From contig MU864108.1 in the NCBI GenBank assembly GCA_033296885.1, positions 1 through 21,132 of the forward strand: a stretch of DNA of 21,132 nt. Direction: 5' to 3'. Of this stretch, positions 9,234-19,714 are shown piece after piece. This DNA is from Triangularia verruculosa. Its lineage: Eukaryota > Ascomycota > Sordariomycetes > Sordariales > Podosporaceae. The first letter of the stretch is position 1. The number at the start of each line of letters is the position of its first letter. The position numbers were made by a program, and so were the translations under genes. The notes beneath the pieces are model-generated. The model had not been told where the DNA came from. It ran no database searches and was given only the letters and a program-made list of their open reading frames with translations.

Positions 9234-9877
9234 TTTCTAACATTTTAAAGGTATAATCATAGCTTACAGTACCAATTGTTCTATCCACTTCGTAACAGGT
9301 TAATATCGTTTTGCATTTGGGAATCTATGGGATACATCTAAGACCACCGTTTTATTACCACCACCACGCACAACGCCTTGCAAGTACTGGGCTCCATTTT
9401 CATACCGGCGTTAATTTGACGACGACGAGGCGGTTGGTGGGAATATGGTTATGACGGTAACGGGCACACGATGGTGCAGAGTCGACGGTACGTACAGAAT
9501 CTTGCCATGTTTCTGTCGTAACTTGCATGTCTTGAAGATACGGGGGGGGGGAACTGGACAAATGCAACCATCTCAATCTCAATCAACACACTGGAAGCAT
9601 CTTCAACGTATATGCATGTCATAACTCAATCACATTCACAGCGAGACAGAATTGAAAGAACTTCCTTTGTTCATTATAAGGAAATGTGGGAATCATTAAA
9701 ATACAAGCCATGCAGCCTCCTGAAACTTTTCCCCCGTTTATCATGATCATGACGGAAAAGCAAACCAGATCTAGGTATTAACCCGAACCCGACCACATCC
9801 CAGTGACGCGGCTCCAATCTAGCGCATGGTAAAAAAAGCAGAAACTCCTCAATCCCTTCATCAAGTGATCAACTGAT
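9234..9877. other. Intergenic, includes hsp70 3' untranslated region
   Basis: No coding signal. The right part should be the 3' UTR and terminator of the minus-strand hsp70 gene. A G9-10 run lies at about 9541-9550. No clear polyadenylation signal was identified. Confidence 0.5.
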
Positions 9878-11489
9878 TTAGTCAACCTCCTCAACAGTGG
9901 GGCCGTCATCGTGGGTGGCACCGGGACCGCCAGGGGCACCGCCAGGGAAGCCACCAGGAGCACCACCGGGCATGCCGCCGGGAGCACCGCCAGCACCGTA
10001 GAACTTCATCATGATGGGGTTGGCAACGCCCTCGAGCTCCTTCTGCTTCTCTTCGTACTCCTCCTTGCTGGCTTGCTGAGAGTCGTCGAGCCAAGCGACA
10101 ATCTTGTCAATCTCGGTCTTGAGAGTCTCCTTGTCGGAGGCGTCCAACTTCTCATCCACCTTGGAGTCCGAAAGGGTGTTGCGAAGAGAATAGGCATAAG
10201 ACTCGAGACCATTCTTGGCAGCGACACGGGCACCCTCGGCTTCATCCTCCGCTTTGTACTTCTCAGCGTCGGCAAGCATCTGCTCGATATCTTCCTTGCT
10301 CAACCGACCCTTGTCATTAGTAATGACAATCTGGTTGGTCTTGCCGGTACCCTTCTCCAAAGCAGAGACATTCATGATGCCGTTGGCATCAAGATCAAAA
10401 GTGACCTCGATCTGCGGGACACCGCGGGGAGCAGGGGGGATGCCGGTAAGCTCAAACTTGCCAAGAAGGTTGTTGTCCTTGGTGCGCTGGCGCTCGCCCT
10501 CATAGACCTGAATGAGAACACCGGGCTGGTTGTCGGAGAAGGTCGAAAACACTTCAGACTTCTTGGTGGGAATGGTGGTGTTGCGGGGAATGAGCTTGGT
10601 CATCATGCCACCAGCAGTCTCGATACCGAGGGACAGAGGGGCAACGTCGAGAAGCAAGATCTCGTTGGTGGACTTGGAGGAAGTGTCGCCGGAGAGAATG
10701 GCGGCCTGGACGGCGGCACCATAGGCAACAGCCTCATCGGGGTTGATGGACCTGTTGGGCTCCTTGCCGTTGAAGTAGTCGGCGATAAGCTTCTGGATGC
10801 GGGGAATGCGGGTGGAGCCACCGACGAGGACGATCTCGTGGACCTGGGACTTGTCGATCTTGGCATCGGTAAGGACACGGTCGACGGGCTGGAGAGTGGA
10901 GCGGAAAAGATCCTGGCACAACTCCTCGAAGCGGGCACGGGTGATGGAGGTGTAGAAATCGATACCCTCGAAGAGAGAGTCGATCTCGATGGAGGTCTGA
11001 GCGCTAGAGGAGAGAGTACGCTTGGCACGCTCGCAAGCAGTGCGAAGACGGCGCAGGGCGCGGGGGTTGCCAGAAAGGTCTAATGATGTATTGTTAGCGA
11101 CGTGAAACCAAAATCCAGTGAAAAGCGACAAAGAATCACTCAGGAGGTGTGTACTGGGGTAAGGGAAGGGGCGTGATGTTGGAGGAAGGGGCAGATAAAA
11201 AGAAATCATGACTCTTATTACCTTTTTTATGCTTCCTTTTGAATTCCGCCACAAAGAAGTTGACGAGACGATTGTCGAAGTCCTCACCACCCAAGTGGGT
11301 GTCACCAGCAGTGGACTTGACCTCGAAGATACCCTCCTCGATGGTGAGGAGAGAGACATCGAAGGTACCACCGCCCAAATCGAAGATGAGAACGTTGCGC
11401 TCGCCTTCAATACGCTTGTCCAAGCCGTACGCAATGGCAGCAGCAGTTGGCTCGTTGATGATACGAAGGACGTTGAGGCCAGCGATGAG

Positions 11490-11549
<60 letters not shown>

Positions 11550-12150
11550 AGCATTGTTGACAGTGCCACCGAGGTAGGCCTCAGCGGTCTCACGCATCTT
11601 GGTGAGAACCATGGAGGAGATCTCCTCAGGAGTGAAGACCTTGGTCTCGCCCTTGAACTCGACCTGGATGACGGGCTTGCCAGCGCGGTCAATGATCTTG
11701 AAGGGGAAATGCTTCATGTCGGACTGGACCTCAGCATCGGTGAACTTGCGACCAATGAGGCGCTTGGCATCGAAGACTGTGTTGATGGGGTTCATGGCGA
11801 CCTGGTTCTTGGCGGCATCTCCGATGAGACGCTCGGTATCGGTGAAGGCAACGAACGAAGGGGTGGTTCTGTTACCCTGGTCATTGGCAATGATTTCGCA
11901 CCTGTTGACGGTGGTTAGCAGGCTGCTGGCAACTAACAAGGCTGATGTGATGCTGTGCGACCGGCCAATCGATCAATGGCGGGGCTGTCAGGGGAGTCGT
12001 AAACACCCTTCACAGCCCTAGCCTTGATCGAAGAAAGCGACTTGCACGCAGCAACTGATGATGTAGAATGGATCAAACCTACCGATCCTCACGGAAGACA
12101 CCGACGCAAGAGTACGTCGTACCCAAGTCGATACCGACAGCGGGAGCCAT
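9878..12150 (-). CDS. Cytosolic Hsp70 chaperone, Ssa type
   Basis: ATP-driven chaperone that folds, refolds and delivers client proteins in the cytosol and nucleus. Exons 12150-12083, 11901-11222 and 11079-9878 give 649 aa, the normal family length. Introns are 181 nt (12082-11902) and 142 nt (11221-11080); both split codons (Arg23, Asp250) and keep frame. Motifs seen: phosphate-1 loop GIDLGTTYSC (about 6-15), NEPTAAAIAYG (about 172-182), phosphate-2 IFDLGGGTFD (195-204), adenosine loop VGGSTRIPRIQKL (335-347), interdomain linker LLLDVAPLSLG, a GGAPGG(M/F)PGG-type tail and C-terminal EEVD. EEVD binds TPR co-chaperones and marks the cytosolic class; there is no HDEL signal, leader or mitochondrial presequence. 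The start follows from the conserved N terminus and is the first ATG of the presumed leader. A heat-shock element lies upstream at 12364-12398. It corresponds to yeast SSA1-4; the local gene name cannot be known. Confidence 0.97.
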
Positions 12151-12313
12151 CTTGAATTCTGTGATTGCTTTCTACAACGGGTTTGGTGTGGTTGTGGGGT
12201 ATTGGCGGCAGTAAATCGTCGTAGTGATCCCGGAATCTGGTGGGAAAAAAAAGCAGTGTAGAAGGAAAGAAGTCAAGGTTTTTTGGTTTGTGTGAAGAAT
12301 GGAAGGAGAGAAG

Positions 12314-12400
12314 GGAGGAGGGGCACAAAAGCCTGGTTTAAAAGCCCCGCGTCACTTTGCAGACGAAGCTCACGGAACCTGGTGGAAATCGTCGGAACGC
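12314..12400 (-). promoter_or_regulatory. hsp70 promoter: step-type heat-shock element, TATA-like and STRE-like motifs
   Basis: On the plus strand GAA occurs at 12365, 12375, 12385 and 12395, exactly 10 bp apart. This is the arrangement nGAAn-5bp-nGAAn called a step-type heat-shock element, here with four units. It lies 215-247 bp upstream of the hsp70 ATG. A TTTAAA box (about 12338-12343) sits between it and the gene, and an AGGGG stress element (CCCCT on the gene strand) is at 12319-12323. The leader from the TTTAAA box to the start is pyrimidine-rich and contains no upstream ATG. Binding by Hsf1 is inferred from the motif. Confidence 0.65.
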
Positions 12401-12783
12401 CCAAGTGGGGTTCCAGGAGCTGCAAGAAAGGAGCCCATTCGATTGGCCTGGAAGCTCCCAGACAGTTCATGGAACAGCCCAGCGCCTCCTTTGGGTGTCA
12501 AACCCAGCCTCGCCCTGCTGGATGCAGGTAATCCCAGATCTCTTTCTTCCTCCCTTTTCCGTGCCACCTGCAAAACCATGCCAAACCCCGATTTTTTACC
12601 CCATAGACGCAGCTGGAAATATCTCCAGGAAATGACATTCTTAGAGACGCCTGGTATTTCCTATGGACCCGTGAAGCTGTGGAGTCGTCCTTTGGGCAAA
12701 CAAAAAAACAGTAAGCCTTCCACGCCATCAGATACGTCTTCTAAGATGGTCAGTAGACATGTAAAAGATACTCGGTGTAAGTG
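12401..12783. other. Upstream region of hsp70, no gene
   Basis: No coding sequence is supported; overlapping short frames occur on both strands. An ATTGG (inverted CCAAT) is present near 12441-12446. Imperfect GAA/TTC words (for example GGAAGCTCC and TTCATGGAAC, 12450-12475) could be weak extra heat-shock units but do not match the 5-bp register. Confidence 0.45.
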
Positions 12784-12888
12784 TTAAAAGATAGTCACCA
12801 GGTCTATTTAGAAGCTATATGGCCCTAAGAAGATAATCAGAAGGCATATAAAGATAGTAGGTAGCCATCAAAGGATAGTTACCTAAAA
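12784..12888 (+). repeat. 21-bp tandem repeat, locus C (five units)
   Basis: Five units in exact 21-bp register (12784, 12805, 12826, 12847, 12868), more diverged than locus B but sharing AAAAGATAGT and GGCC. One off-register unit precedes it at about 12760, and decayed pieces continue to about 12950 (AAGGATAG, GGCCTTTTAAG). It has the same orientation as locus B, so the two arrays bracket hsp70. Confidence 0.85.
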
Positions 12889-13167
12889 GCCCTTTTAAGC
12901 CCCCTTAAATACCTTCAAGGATAGCAGGATAGTTATCAGGCCTTTTAAGCCGTCGTATAGGCTGGACAAGACAATTAAGAGGCATTTAGACACAGTCAAT
13001 AGGTTTCGCATGATGGCCACTCGGTCTTGGAAATATCTGATCAGGCATTTCACCACAACCAAAACGCATGGTCTGCTGAAGATACAGGCATCTTGTAAGT
13101 CCTGCGATCGCACCTCTCCTCGGCCACTCTCACTCCTACTTGGGGAAGAGAGTCATATGGCCATCAG

Positions 13168-13627
13168 TTAGATGTGTTTGAAGCACCCAGAATACCACTG
13201 GGCGTTACCCCCAAGACCTTTCAAATTTTCGAACATATTATGCGTGCAGTCTAACTTGGGAGCAGAGCAAGGCTTCCCATGAGACCACATGATCTCAGTT
13301 TCCTCGAGAGCTGCAATCTTGAAACGTTTCCCCCCATTGGCTACAACACAGTTGCACACTAGTTAAATTATGCATGGCCATATCAATGTCGATGCAATGA
13401 TGATGATTTGCATCATTCCACTTGGATATGTTGCTGACCGCCAGGTCGTAGCAGTATTAAATGTCCTCGTCCTTGGACATTTCCAAGCCCAAGAAGCGTA
13501 CACGCCCCGGGCCTTCAGGTGGATGCAGGTTGGCGGCGCAGGAATACGGAAGATATGAGAGCTCAGCCAACGAATCCCCCATGCAAATATCACCAGGGTG
13601 AAGCAGCAAGCAGTCGGCTTCTTCGCA
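13168..13627 (-). CDS. Possible small cysteine-rich protein gene, intact or decayed
   Basis: Two readings fit. In model 1, ATG at 13582, exon 13582-13504, a 145-nt intron (donor GTGTAC, acceptor CTAG) and exon 13358-13168 give about 89 aa with Cys at CNC, GKPCSAP, LDCTHN and GCF. In model 2, the frame opened after TGA at 13628-13630 runs straight through. It then contains one TAA (GAGGACATT-TAA) and needs a one-base change in a run of six G (13330-13335) to reach the last exon. In model 2 the supposed intron itself encodes a protein-like, Cys-containing stretch (YCYDLAVSNISKW), which favours a decayed gene of about ten Cys. No signal peptide exon was found and no family is recognised. Confidence 0.3.
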
Positions 13628-14514
13628 TCAAACGTTTGATGGAATATTGTGACATAAGCACCCACAGCTTGTATGGGTCGTAAAGACCAATCAGGTGCCT
13701 TTAGCATAAAACTGTAGGGAAAGTTCGGTGTTCTTCGTCATCCATCCGTTACCAGTGGACTCACCATGACGAGATCAAGCTCTGGCCCTAGATTGTTCCC
13801 TGTCTGTCCCTATGAAATTTCTCTGCGTCGTAGGTAAGCCGGAAGAAATGAATTATTAACACAACAGACAAAATCGCCACGGTGGAGGAGCAGTCCATTG
13901 GTTATCGCTGTACTTCAAAATATCGTATCATGCAGTGTCATGCTGTGAGTTTGCGAGGTCTCTCGCTAATGCTTAGGTATGCAAGCCTAAGCCTCAAGCG
14001 GCCCGGCCTTCAGCCCCATCAAAACTTGCCCCTTTTCTCTCCTTTTCTTTGATCCTGCCCTGGGTGCCTAATGTGGCTCTGCCTAGGAATGTGAACTTTG
14101 CAACACCCACCTTAGGTGTCTGCCTCGTAGAATTGCTTACTGATTGATATGCATCAAGACTTATGGCCGGCACAGAAGTCTTGGGGTGAGCAAACGGTGG
14201 CATCGAGATCGATGAAGCGTTTGTCTCGCCTCCAAAACAGCATCGGAGGATTATGTCATATAGATCGATAAGATAAGGAGCTACCCCTCTACCCCTCGTT
14301 GCACTGGAGCAGGGTGATCAAACTGGCGGGGAAGAGCTAGTATATGGTTCACAGAGAGCAACGGAGCTTTGAGGGGTCAAAATCTCATTGTCAACAAACA
14401 GAATCTCGTTCCACTGCTTCTAGCCCTTCTTGCGGTCCAGATTATAGTAGTCCTTCTCCTCTGAGTTCTGAGACAGTCATTCCGAGCAACCGGTCACCGA
14501 AGCAGTCGCCCAAC
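13628..14514. other. Intergenic, upstream of the hydrolase gene
   Basis: No convincing gene. A serine-rich frame runs in phase into the hydrolase start from 14344; it is most simply its 5' leader, although an N-terminal extension cannot be excluded. A short minus frame at 13994-14203 has no motif. Confidence 0.45.
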
Positions 14515-15881
14515 ATGCTGATCAAAGAGAGCCATGCCGACGTGCAAACAACTGCCAATGGCAAGACCACGTCTATGAGTTCGTCGAGCTGTCACAGTCA
14601 ATCTCATAGCCAACTAGCTAATTAAAATACAAGGAATTTTTCTGTTCCATCCCACCATTCCGGGATACCCAAACGCGTGAGCCTGAGCCTATTCGCCCCT
14701 CGCACCTGGAGTAGGGGGTTTGCTGTACCACGGTCTCACCAAACTATCAACGCGTAGTCGTTTCCCCGGAGTTGTGCTCTTCAGCGAGATCTACCAAGGT
14801 CATTGGCTCCGCTCTTCTCGCCCTAGCAGTTGAAAGCTCATTGAGACTGACAAGAAAGCAGTCACCGGCCCCGTTGCTCGCTTCGCCAGGCAGATAGCCG
14901 GGCAGGGCTATATTGTTGCCGCTCCCAGCAGTTATCATGACTTTACCGGCCCTGAGCCCCTTGCCTATGACGTCCCAGGCACAGATCAAGGGAATGAGTG
15001 GAAGATTACAAAGGTCAGTATCGGATTCACTGACGTGAGATCTCCTGTTGTAGGACAGAGATCCAAGCTCCTGTGTCAAAGCTCCTATCAATGGCTACAA
15101 CTTTTGCCACTGGTTGGAGTAGCTTCAAGTTGTATGACCTCACGAGGGTCTGTGTTGGCTTCGAGCCCAATTGATCTCGGGCTTAGGGTAGCTAGCATAT
15201 CTGCTAGAGCTGCCCAACCTTTCTTAACAAAAAGTGATAGTGCTAACCGTATGATGGTTTGAAACAGACTCTCGAGTCCTATGACGAAGACGTCACCCAG
15301 ACCGTCTCCTACCTCTTATCCCTTCCAACATCCACCGGCCGTCTAGGCGCTACAGGCATGTGCTTGGGAGGGCATCTGGCTCTGCGGGCAGCTGTGAGTA
15401 ACTATTTCCGACCTCGGCCTCTCCGCTCTCTAACCTACCTATGTCACCCCTCTAGCTCCACCCCAAGATCTCCTCCACGGTCTGCTACTTCGCCACTGAC
15501 GTCCACGCCCGCACCCTCGGGCCCAACTCCGGCGCAAACACCTCCTCCACCCCACCTCCCGACTCCAACCACACCCTCGACCTCCTCTCCCGCATCACCG
15601 GCGAAGTCTCCATGATCTTCGGCATCAAGGACACCCACGTGTCCGACGCCGGCCGCGATCTCATCCGCCAGAAGCTGCGCGAGGCTGGCGTGGTCTTCAG
15701 CTTCCACGAGTTCGCCTGGGCGCAGCACGCCTTCATCCGCGACGAGCTGAGCAAGGGGCGGTACGACCCCGCCATCACCAAGGTCTGCTTCGAGGTGCTG
15801 CTGGAGCAGTTCGGCAGGGTGTTAAAGACGGATCTAGGAGAGTCAGATGGGAAGAAGCAAGAGGTTGAACATGTTTGCTGA
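14515..15881 (+). CDS. Dienelactone hydrolase family protein
   Basis: Alpha/beta hydrolase of the carboxymethylenebutenolidase (DLH) family; such enzymes open lactone or ester rings, and the substrate here is unknown. Six exons (14515-14578, 14634-14676, 14758-14798, 14862-15013, 15268-15393, 15456-15881) give 283 aa. All junctions keep frame. Introns are 55, 81, 63, 254 and 62 nt, the last two with CTAAC branch sites. The catalytic triad is visible: Cys132 in GATGMCLGGH, Asp201 in IFGIKDTHV and His233 in WAQHAFIRDE. Family landmarks include HPTIPGYPN, GVVLFSEIYQVTGP and SSYHDFTGPEPLAYD. The ATG at 14515 has A at -3 and gives the short N terminus MLIKESHADV. The first intron uses an unusual AAG acceptor. 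No signal peptide is seen, so it is probably cytosolic. It converges on the channel gene. Confidence 0.9.
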
Positions 15882-16731
15882 AGGCGGCGAGAAGATCATG
15901 GCCGTGTTTGTACGGTCCCAAGGCAAGCATATATCTCTGAATCAGGTTTACAGTGATATTCAAGGGACACCAATGGTCTCTTTTGTTCTACACAGTACTC
16001 CCAAACACACCATCTCTACTGGTAGGGTACTCCCACCTTCTCAGAGGTGTTTAACGCTGGAAAAAGCATCCGGGCACCAAGGAGACCTCTGATGTTTCCA
16101 ATGCAACAATGTAATGCTGAAAAGCTGTGACCCGGTTTCTAACTGCCGCCACAGCTGAGTGTGACCGGTCTCTTTTAACTCGGCGTATACCTAGCGAACG
16201 TCTTTCAAGATCAAATCTCTTGAAGTAGCTGGGGACACTCTTTCACTCTCCCATCTGAAATAACGGCACAAGCTCTTCAAGATATCTATTTACCCAAACC
16301 CTAGTAGGTGGTCTTACTGCCAAAACGATGAAAAAAGTAAAGGACTCTATCGTCTAACCTCTATACAAAACTCGCATTGCGTATCGTGTCTTCGTATACG
16401 CAAGGACTGGGCGAATGCAATATACATGCTGCGTGAGTGATGTCAAGATAATGCAAACCCGATGCAATGCACGTGTAAGTTGGCGGGGTATTGCCGCTTT
16501 TCCAAGGCTCACCCTTTTTTTGTCCCCCAAACTCCTAGAAAAGGATTTGTTACTGACAACCAGAAAGAAAAAAAAACTGGCTGAATAGGTCCGGCGTGTC
16601 CCGTCTCAATTTCATCCATCATCACCTCCCTTGAAAAAAGAAAAGCAAAGCCCAGACGCCGTCACCGTGGTTTACCAGACCCAACCCGCTGGGCCCTGTA
16701 AGAGACCGCTTGTCCTCTAATAAGTTATTTA
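15882..16731. other. Convergent intergenic region with two 3' UTRs
   Basis: No gene is seen. It lies between the ends of the plus-strand hydrolase gene and the minus-strand channel gene and should hold both 3' UTRs and transcript ends. Homopolymer T and A runs near 16514-16575 are the only notable low-complexity tracts. The TAA closing the channel's post-stop frame is at 16729-16731. Confidence 0.5.
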
Positions 16732-16890
16732 CTGCGTGGCCCCGTTGTTGTTATTATTGCTATTGTCTGCCTTGCTGGTGCTTTGGTCGTCCCCCTGTTG
16801 GCTCCCACCGTGTTGACTACCCGTCTCCTCGTGAATCGTGGTCGTAGTCGTGCCTACAGGATACGCCGCCAGTGCCCCCGGCAGCCCCAC
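16732..16890 (-). other. In-frame open extension (53 codons) after the channel's TAG
   Basis: The channel gene ends at TAG (16893-16891). The same frame then stays open for 53 codons to TAA (16731-16729). The composition is protein-like and matches the disordered tail before it: five Thr in a row, EETGSQHGGSQQGDDQSTS and five Asn in a row. It could be a read-through tail, a tail lost to a recent CAG-to-TAG mutation, or chance. Confidence 0.4.
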
Positions 16891-19714
16891 CTAGTATCTA
16901 GCTGACGACGGGCCAGGCGCGCCTGGGGGAGGTGGAGGGCCACCGCCAAACTGCCCTCCGCTAAAGGGGCCTCCATCACCAGTCGGTGCCTGGGCGCGGC
17001 TGCTGACGCTGGCACCTCTTGGCCTAGCACCAGATGGACTTTGCCCAGGGCGTGGTGGTGCTTGGACGCTCAAGTTCGCGGATTGCTGTGGGGGAGAATA
17101 CGCGGCTTGTGGCTGTGGGGGGCCTGCCTGTTGGCCAGTTTGGGAGTTGTAGGCGGTCCAGGTGGAATAGGGAGACCCGGAAGCAGCATCTACGCCCGCT
17201 TGTCTTTCTACATCAAAAGAACGACCACCGCGGGTACTTGTTGTGGGAGCCCTCGTCAATTGGACGCCAGGCGTGTTGCTGTCACCGAGAGCCAAAGGGG
17301 CCGTGTCACCAGCCCTGCGACGACCTCGCTGGGATTCGCGAGTATTGAGGAGGTCGGTACGCGAGCCGGCACCGCCAGCCGTGCTAGGGCGGGCAGTGGA
17401 AGGGTCACGACCTCCAAGAGTCTCTTCGTAGCCCCAATCATCGAGCGCATCCACCACCGGATTTGTCGTGTTCAGCTGTTGAGCCGCCTTTTGCTCGCTA
17501 ACAATCTCGGCTTCCTTCTCTGGGTCGATGTAATCCATTCTCTTTGCCTCCTTGTCCTTGTCGGCCTGCGAGCGAGCGGTAATTGCATACTCATCTGTGA
17601 CAGCTACACTGTATGTCGGATTCTTGGGACCACCCAGGGCTTCCCCACCACCACCAGGAGCGTAGATCGGCACCTTCTTGAGCGCAAGTGTGAGCGCGCA
17701 CATGAACTTGGAGCGACGGGTAGCGCGGACAGTGTCGTTGTGCCAGTTGGACTTGTGTTTGATCGCAACCTTAAGCGTCAACTTGTCGAGGTCACCAACA
17801 CCGCCAACGCCGATGCCGATATCGGGCTGGAAGTCGCGGCTGTTCTCGGGAGAGCGCACAAACTCCTCCATCTCGAGACGGAGAAGCTCAATATCCTCAA
17901 ATGATGTGTCAAACGAGACATTGACATCAATCACTTCCTTCATGGCCTTGCTTCTGGTGACGTTCTCGATCCACAGGTTGTTGAGCGCAATGTTGGGCAC
18001 CTGGACGACTTGCATCTTGTCGATGCGGGTGAAGACGGTGTAGAGCAGCGAGATCTTCTCGACAGTCAGCTGCTGCTTCTCAGGACCTTGTATGTCAACG
18101 CGATCGCCAACGTCGTAAGGGTGCTTGACGAAGAGGAAGATGCAAGAACCCAAGAATTCCTGTGTTGTGACGGCGAAGACGAATGACAGCGACAGCAGCG
18201 TAGTTCCGGCTGTTGTGAGAGTCGCAATGAAACTGCTCTGAAATACGGCCACTGCACACACTATTAGCATCCGTCAAAAGGCCGATCCGTCTCATCAGAC
18301 ACCTACAGAAGATAATAATCACAATGATCAGAACCACAAAGAGCAGGACCTTATCGAACACTGTCAATGCTTGGCTGATATCCTTCATGCTGTTGGCGAT
18401 CGCCTTTCTCTCTTTTCCAATCTCGACCACCTTGCGAATCATCTCGTCGAGGCTAATGTCGCCATTCTCGTCGGCGTCAATAGCGCTGAAGCACTCCTCG
18501 GCCTCCTCCCGGTGAGCGGGCCCCATAACCTCAGTGATGTCGTCCATGGACAACGAGTCCTTACCCTCCACCACGAACGACATCCAGATGCGGCGAGCCA
18601 TGGCTTCGGAGCTCCGGACCTTCTCAAGGGCTTCCACGACGATGGAGTGTGCAGAGTTGGGATTGAAGACTTGCTTTCCGGTGATCTCGGAAGCGATATT
18701 TCCGAAAACAGACGTAAGCTTGTCGCCAAACCGCCCAACTTCACCAACCAGCTTCATGGGTGCAGCGGCAACTCCCTTCCCACTCGGCTTGCCGCCGGTG
18801 AGAATAACATCGATACTATCGTTAATGATATAATCCTCGTCGGAAAATTCCGCGCAGTACATGGGGAAGAGTGCACGAGAAGCTTCGTACATAAGACCGA
18901 GAAGATAGATCTCGCGTTTCGAGTCCTTGATGCGGTTTGCAAACGACCTCTGGTGGTACGAGATGCTGATGAGCTGCACGATGGCTTTTTCACCTAGGAG
19001 GACTGCCGACGCCAGGAACAGTGACAGCAGAATCCGCTGAACCGTGTCTGTCCACTGCACCGGGTTGCCCTTGTCCGCGAGCATGAACTTGAAGGTGAGC
19101 CACGAGGCCAATCCCCACAAGAAGAGGGAGAGCGGGATCTCAAGAGCGCGCAAAACGGTAGCGTACTTCCTGGTGCCCGAGCTGATGACGCCGCAGAAGA
19201 ACATAAAGATGAATGGCAGCACATGGGCAACCAGCTTTGCCACCCAGATGCTCAACCATGCCACCTCAAGCCAGATGAAGAACCAGAGCGCACTCTCACC
19301 ACCCATTTCGAGAGAGCTGTTACCAGTAAATGGGATGATCAGAAGCGGGATGGCGAGCAGCAAGGCAACCGGCACGATGTAAACCAGGTAGCGTGTAACC
19401 ACGGAGAAGCTGACGATCTTGTTATAGAATCGACCCATTGCATTGAGAGAGGTCTCTTCGCTGAGCGAGCTTGATCCTGTGCGTTTGAGGTCCTTTTTGA
19501 TCCGCCGTCTACCGGCCGGAGTGCCCACGGCCTCGGCGAAGAGCACATTTTTCTCGCTAATGGGCTCCATGTCGGCCCTGCGTGCACCTGTCGTCGAGCT
19601 GGCGTTGCTGCGAATCTGGCGGAGTGGTATGTCCTGCATATCTGAGGAGCTGGGTTGGTTTGCTAATGGCGCAAAGCCCTGCTGCCGCGGCGAGAGCGGC
19701 GACCTTAAAGACAT
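16891..19714 (-). CDS. MscS-family mechanosensitive ion channel with EF-hand
   Basis: Membrane channel of the fungal MscS-like group (Msy1/Msy2 of fission yeast), which acts in internal membranes and links hypo-osmotic stress to calcium handling. Exons 19714-18307 and 18251-16891 join over a 55-nt intron (GTAGGT...TGCAG, Leu470 split) to give 922 aa. Residues 1-95 are disordered and basic. Hydrophobic segments lie near 105-129, 143-175, 190-213, 226-252 and 455-475. An EF-hand loop DADENGDISLDE is at 413-424, with D413, D415, N417, D419, S421 and E424 as calcium ligands. The pore helix and MscS core begin at AVFQSSFIATLTTAGTTLL, followed by FVKHPYDVGDRV (from about 510). The last 200 or so residues are Gly/Pro/Gln-rich and disordered. 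The chosen ATG is the first in the near leader and has A at -3; upstream in-frame codons lack an ATG. Its frame continues after the stop. Confidence 0.95.

Noticed and set aside
9911..11083. 390-codon plus-strand frame, and another at 11208-11918, opposite hsp70
   Set aside because: They are mirror frames of the hsp70 exons, a known effect of its codon bias. They lack homology-like motifs, and hsp70 on the minus strand explains the sequence.
9878..12150. Hsp70 as ER BiP/Kar2 or mitochondrial Ssc1
   Set aside because: No signal peptide or presequence before GIDLGTTYSC and the C terminus is EEVD, not an ER retention signal.
17041..17904. 287-codon plus-strand frame opposite the channel gene
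   Set aside because: Shadow of the minus-strand coding exon; low-complexity composition reflects the complement of the Gly/Pro/Gln tail.
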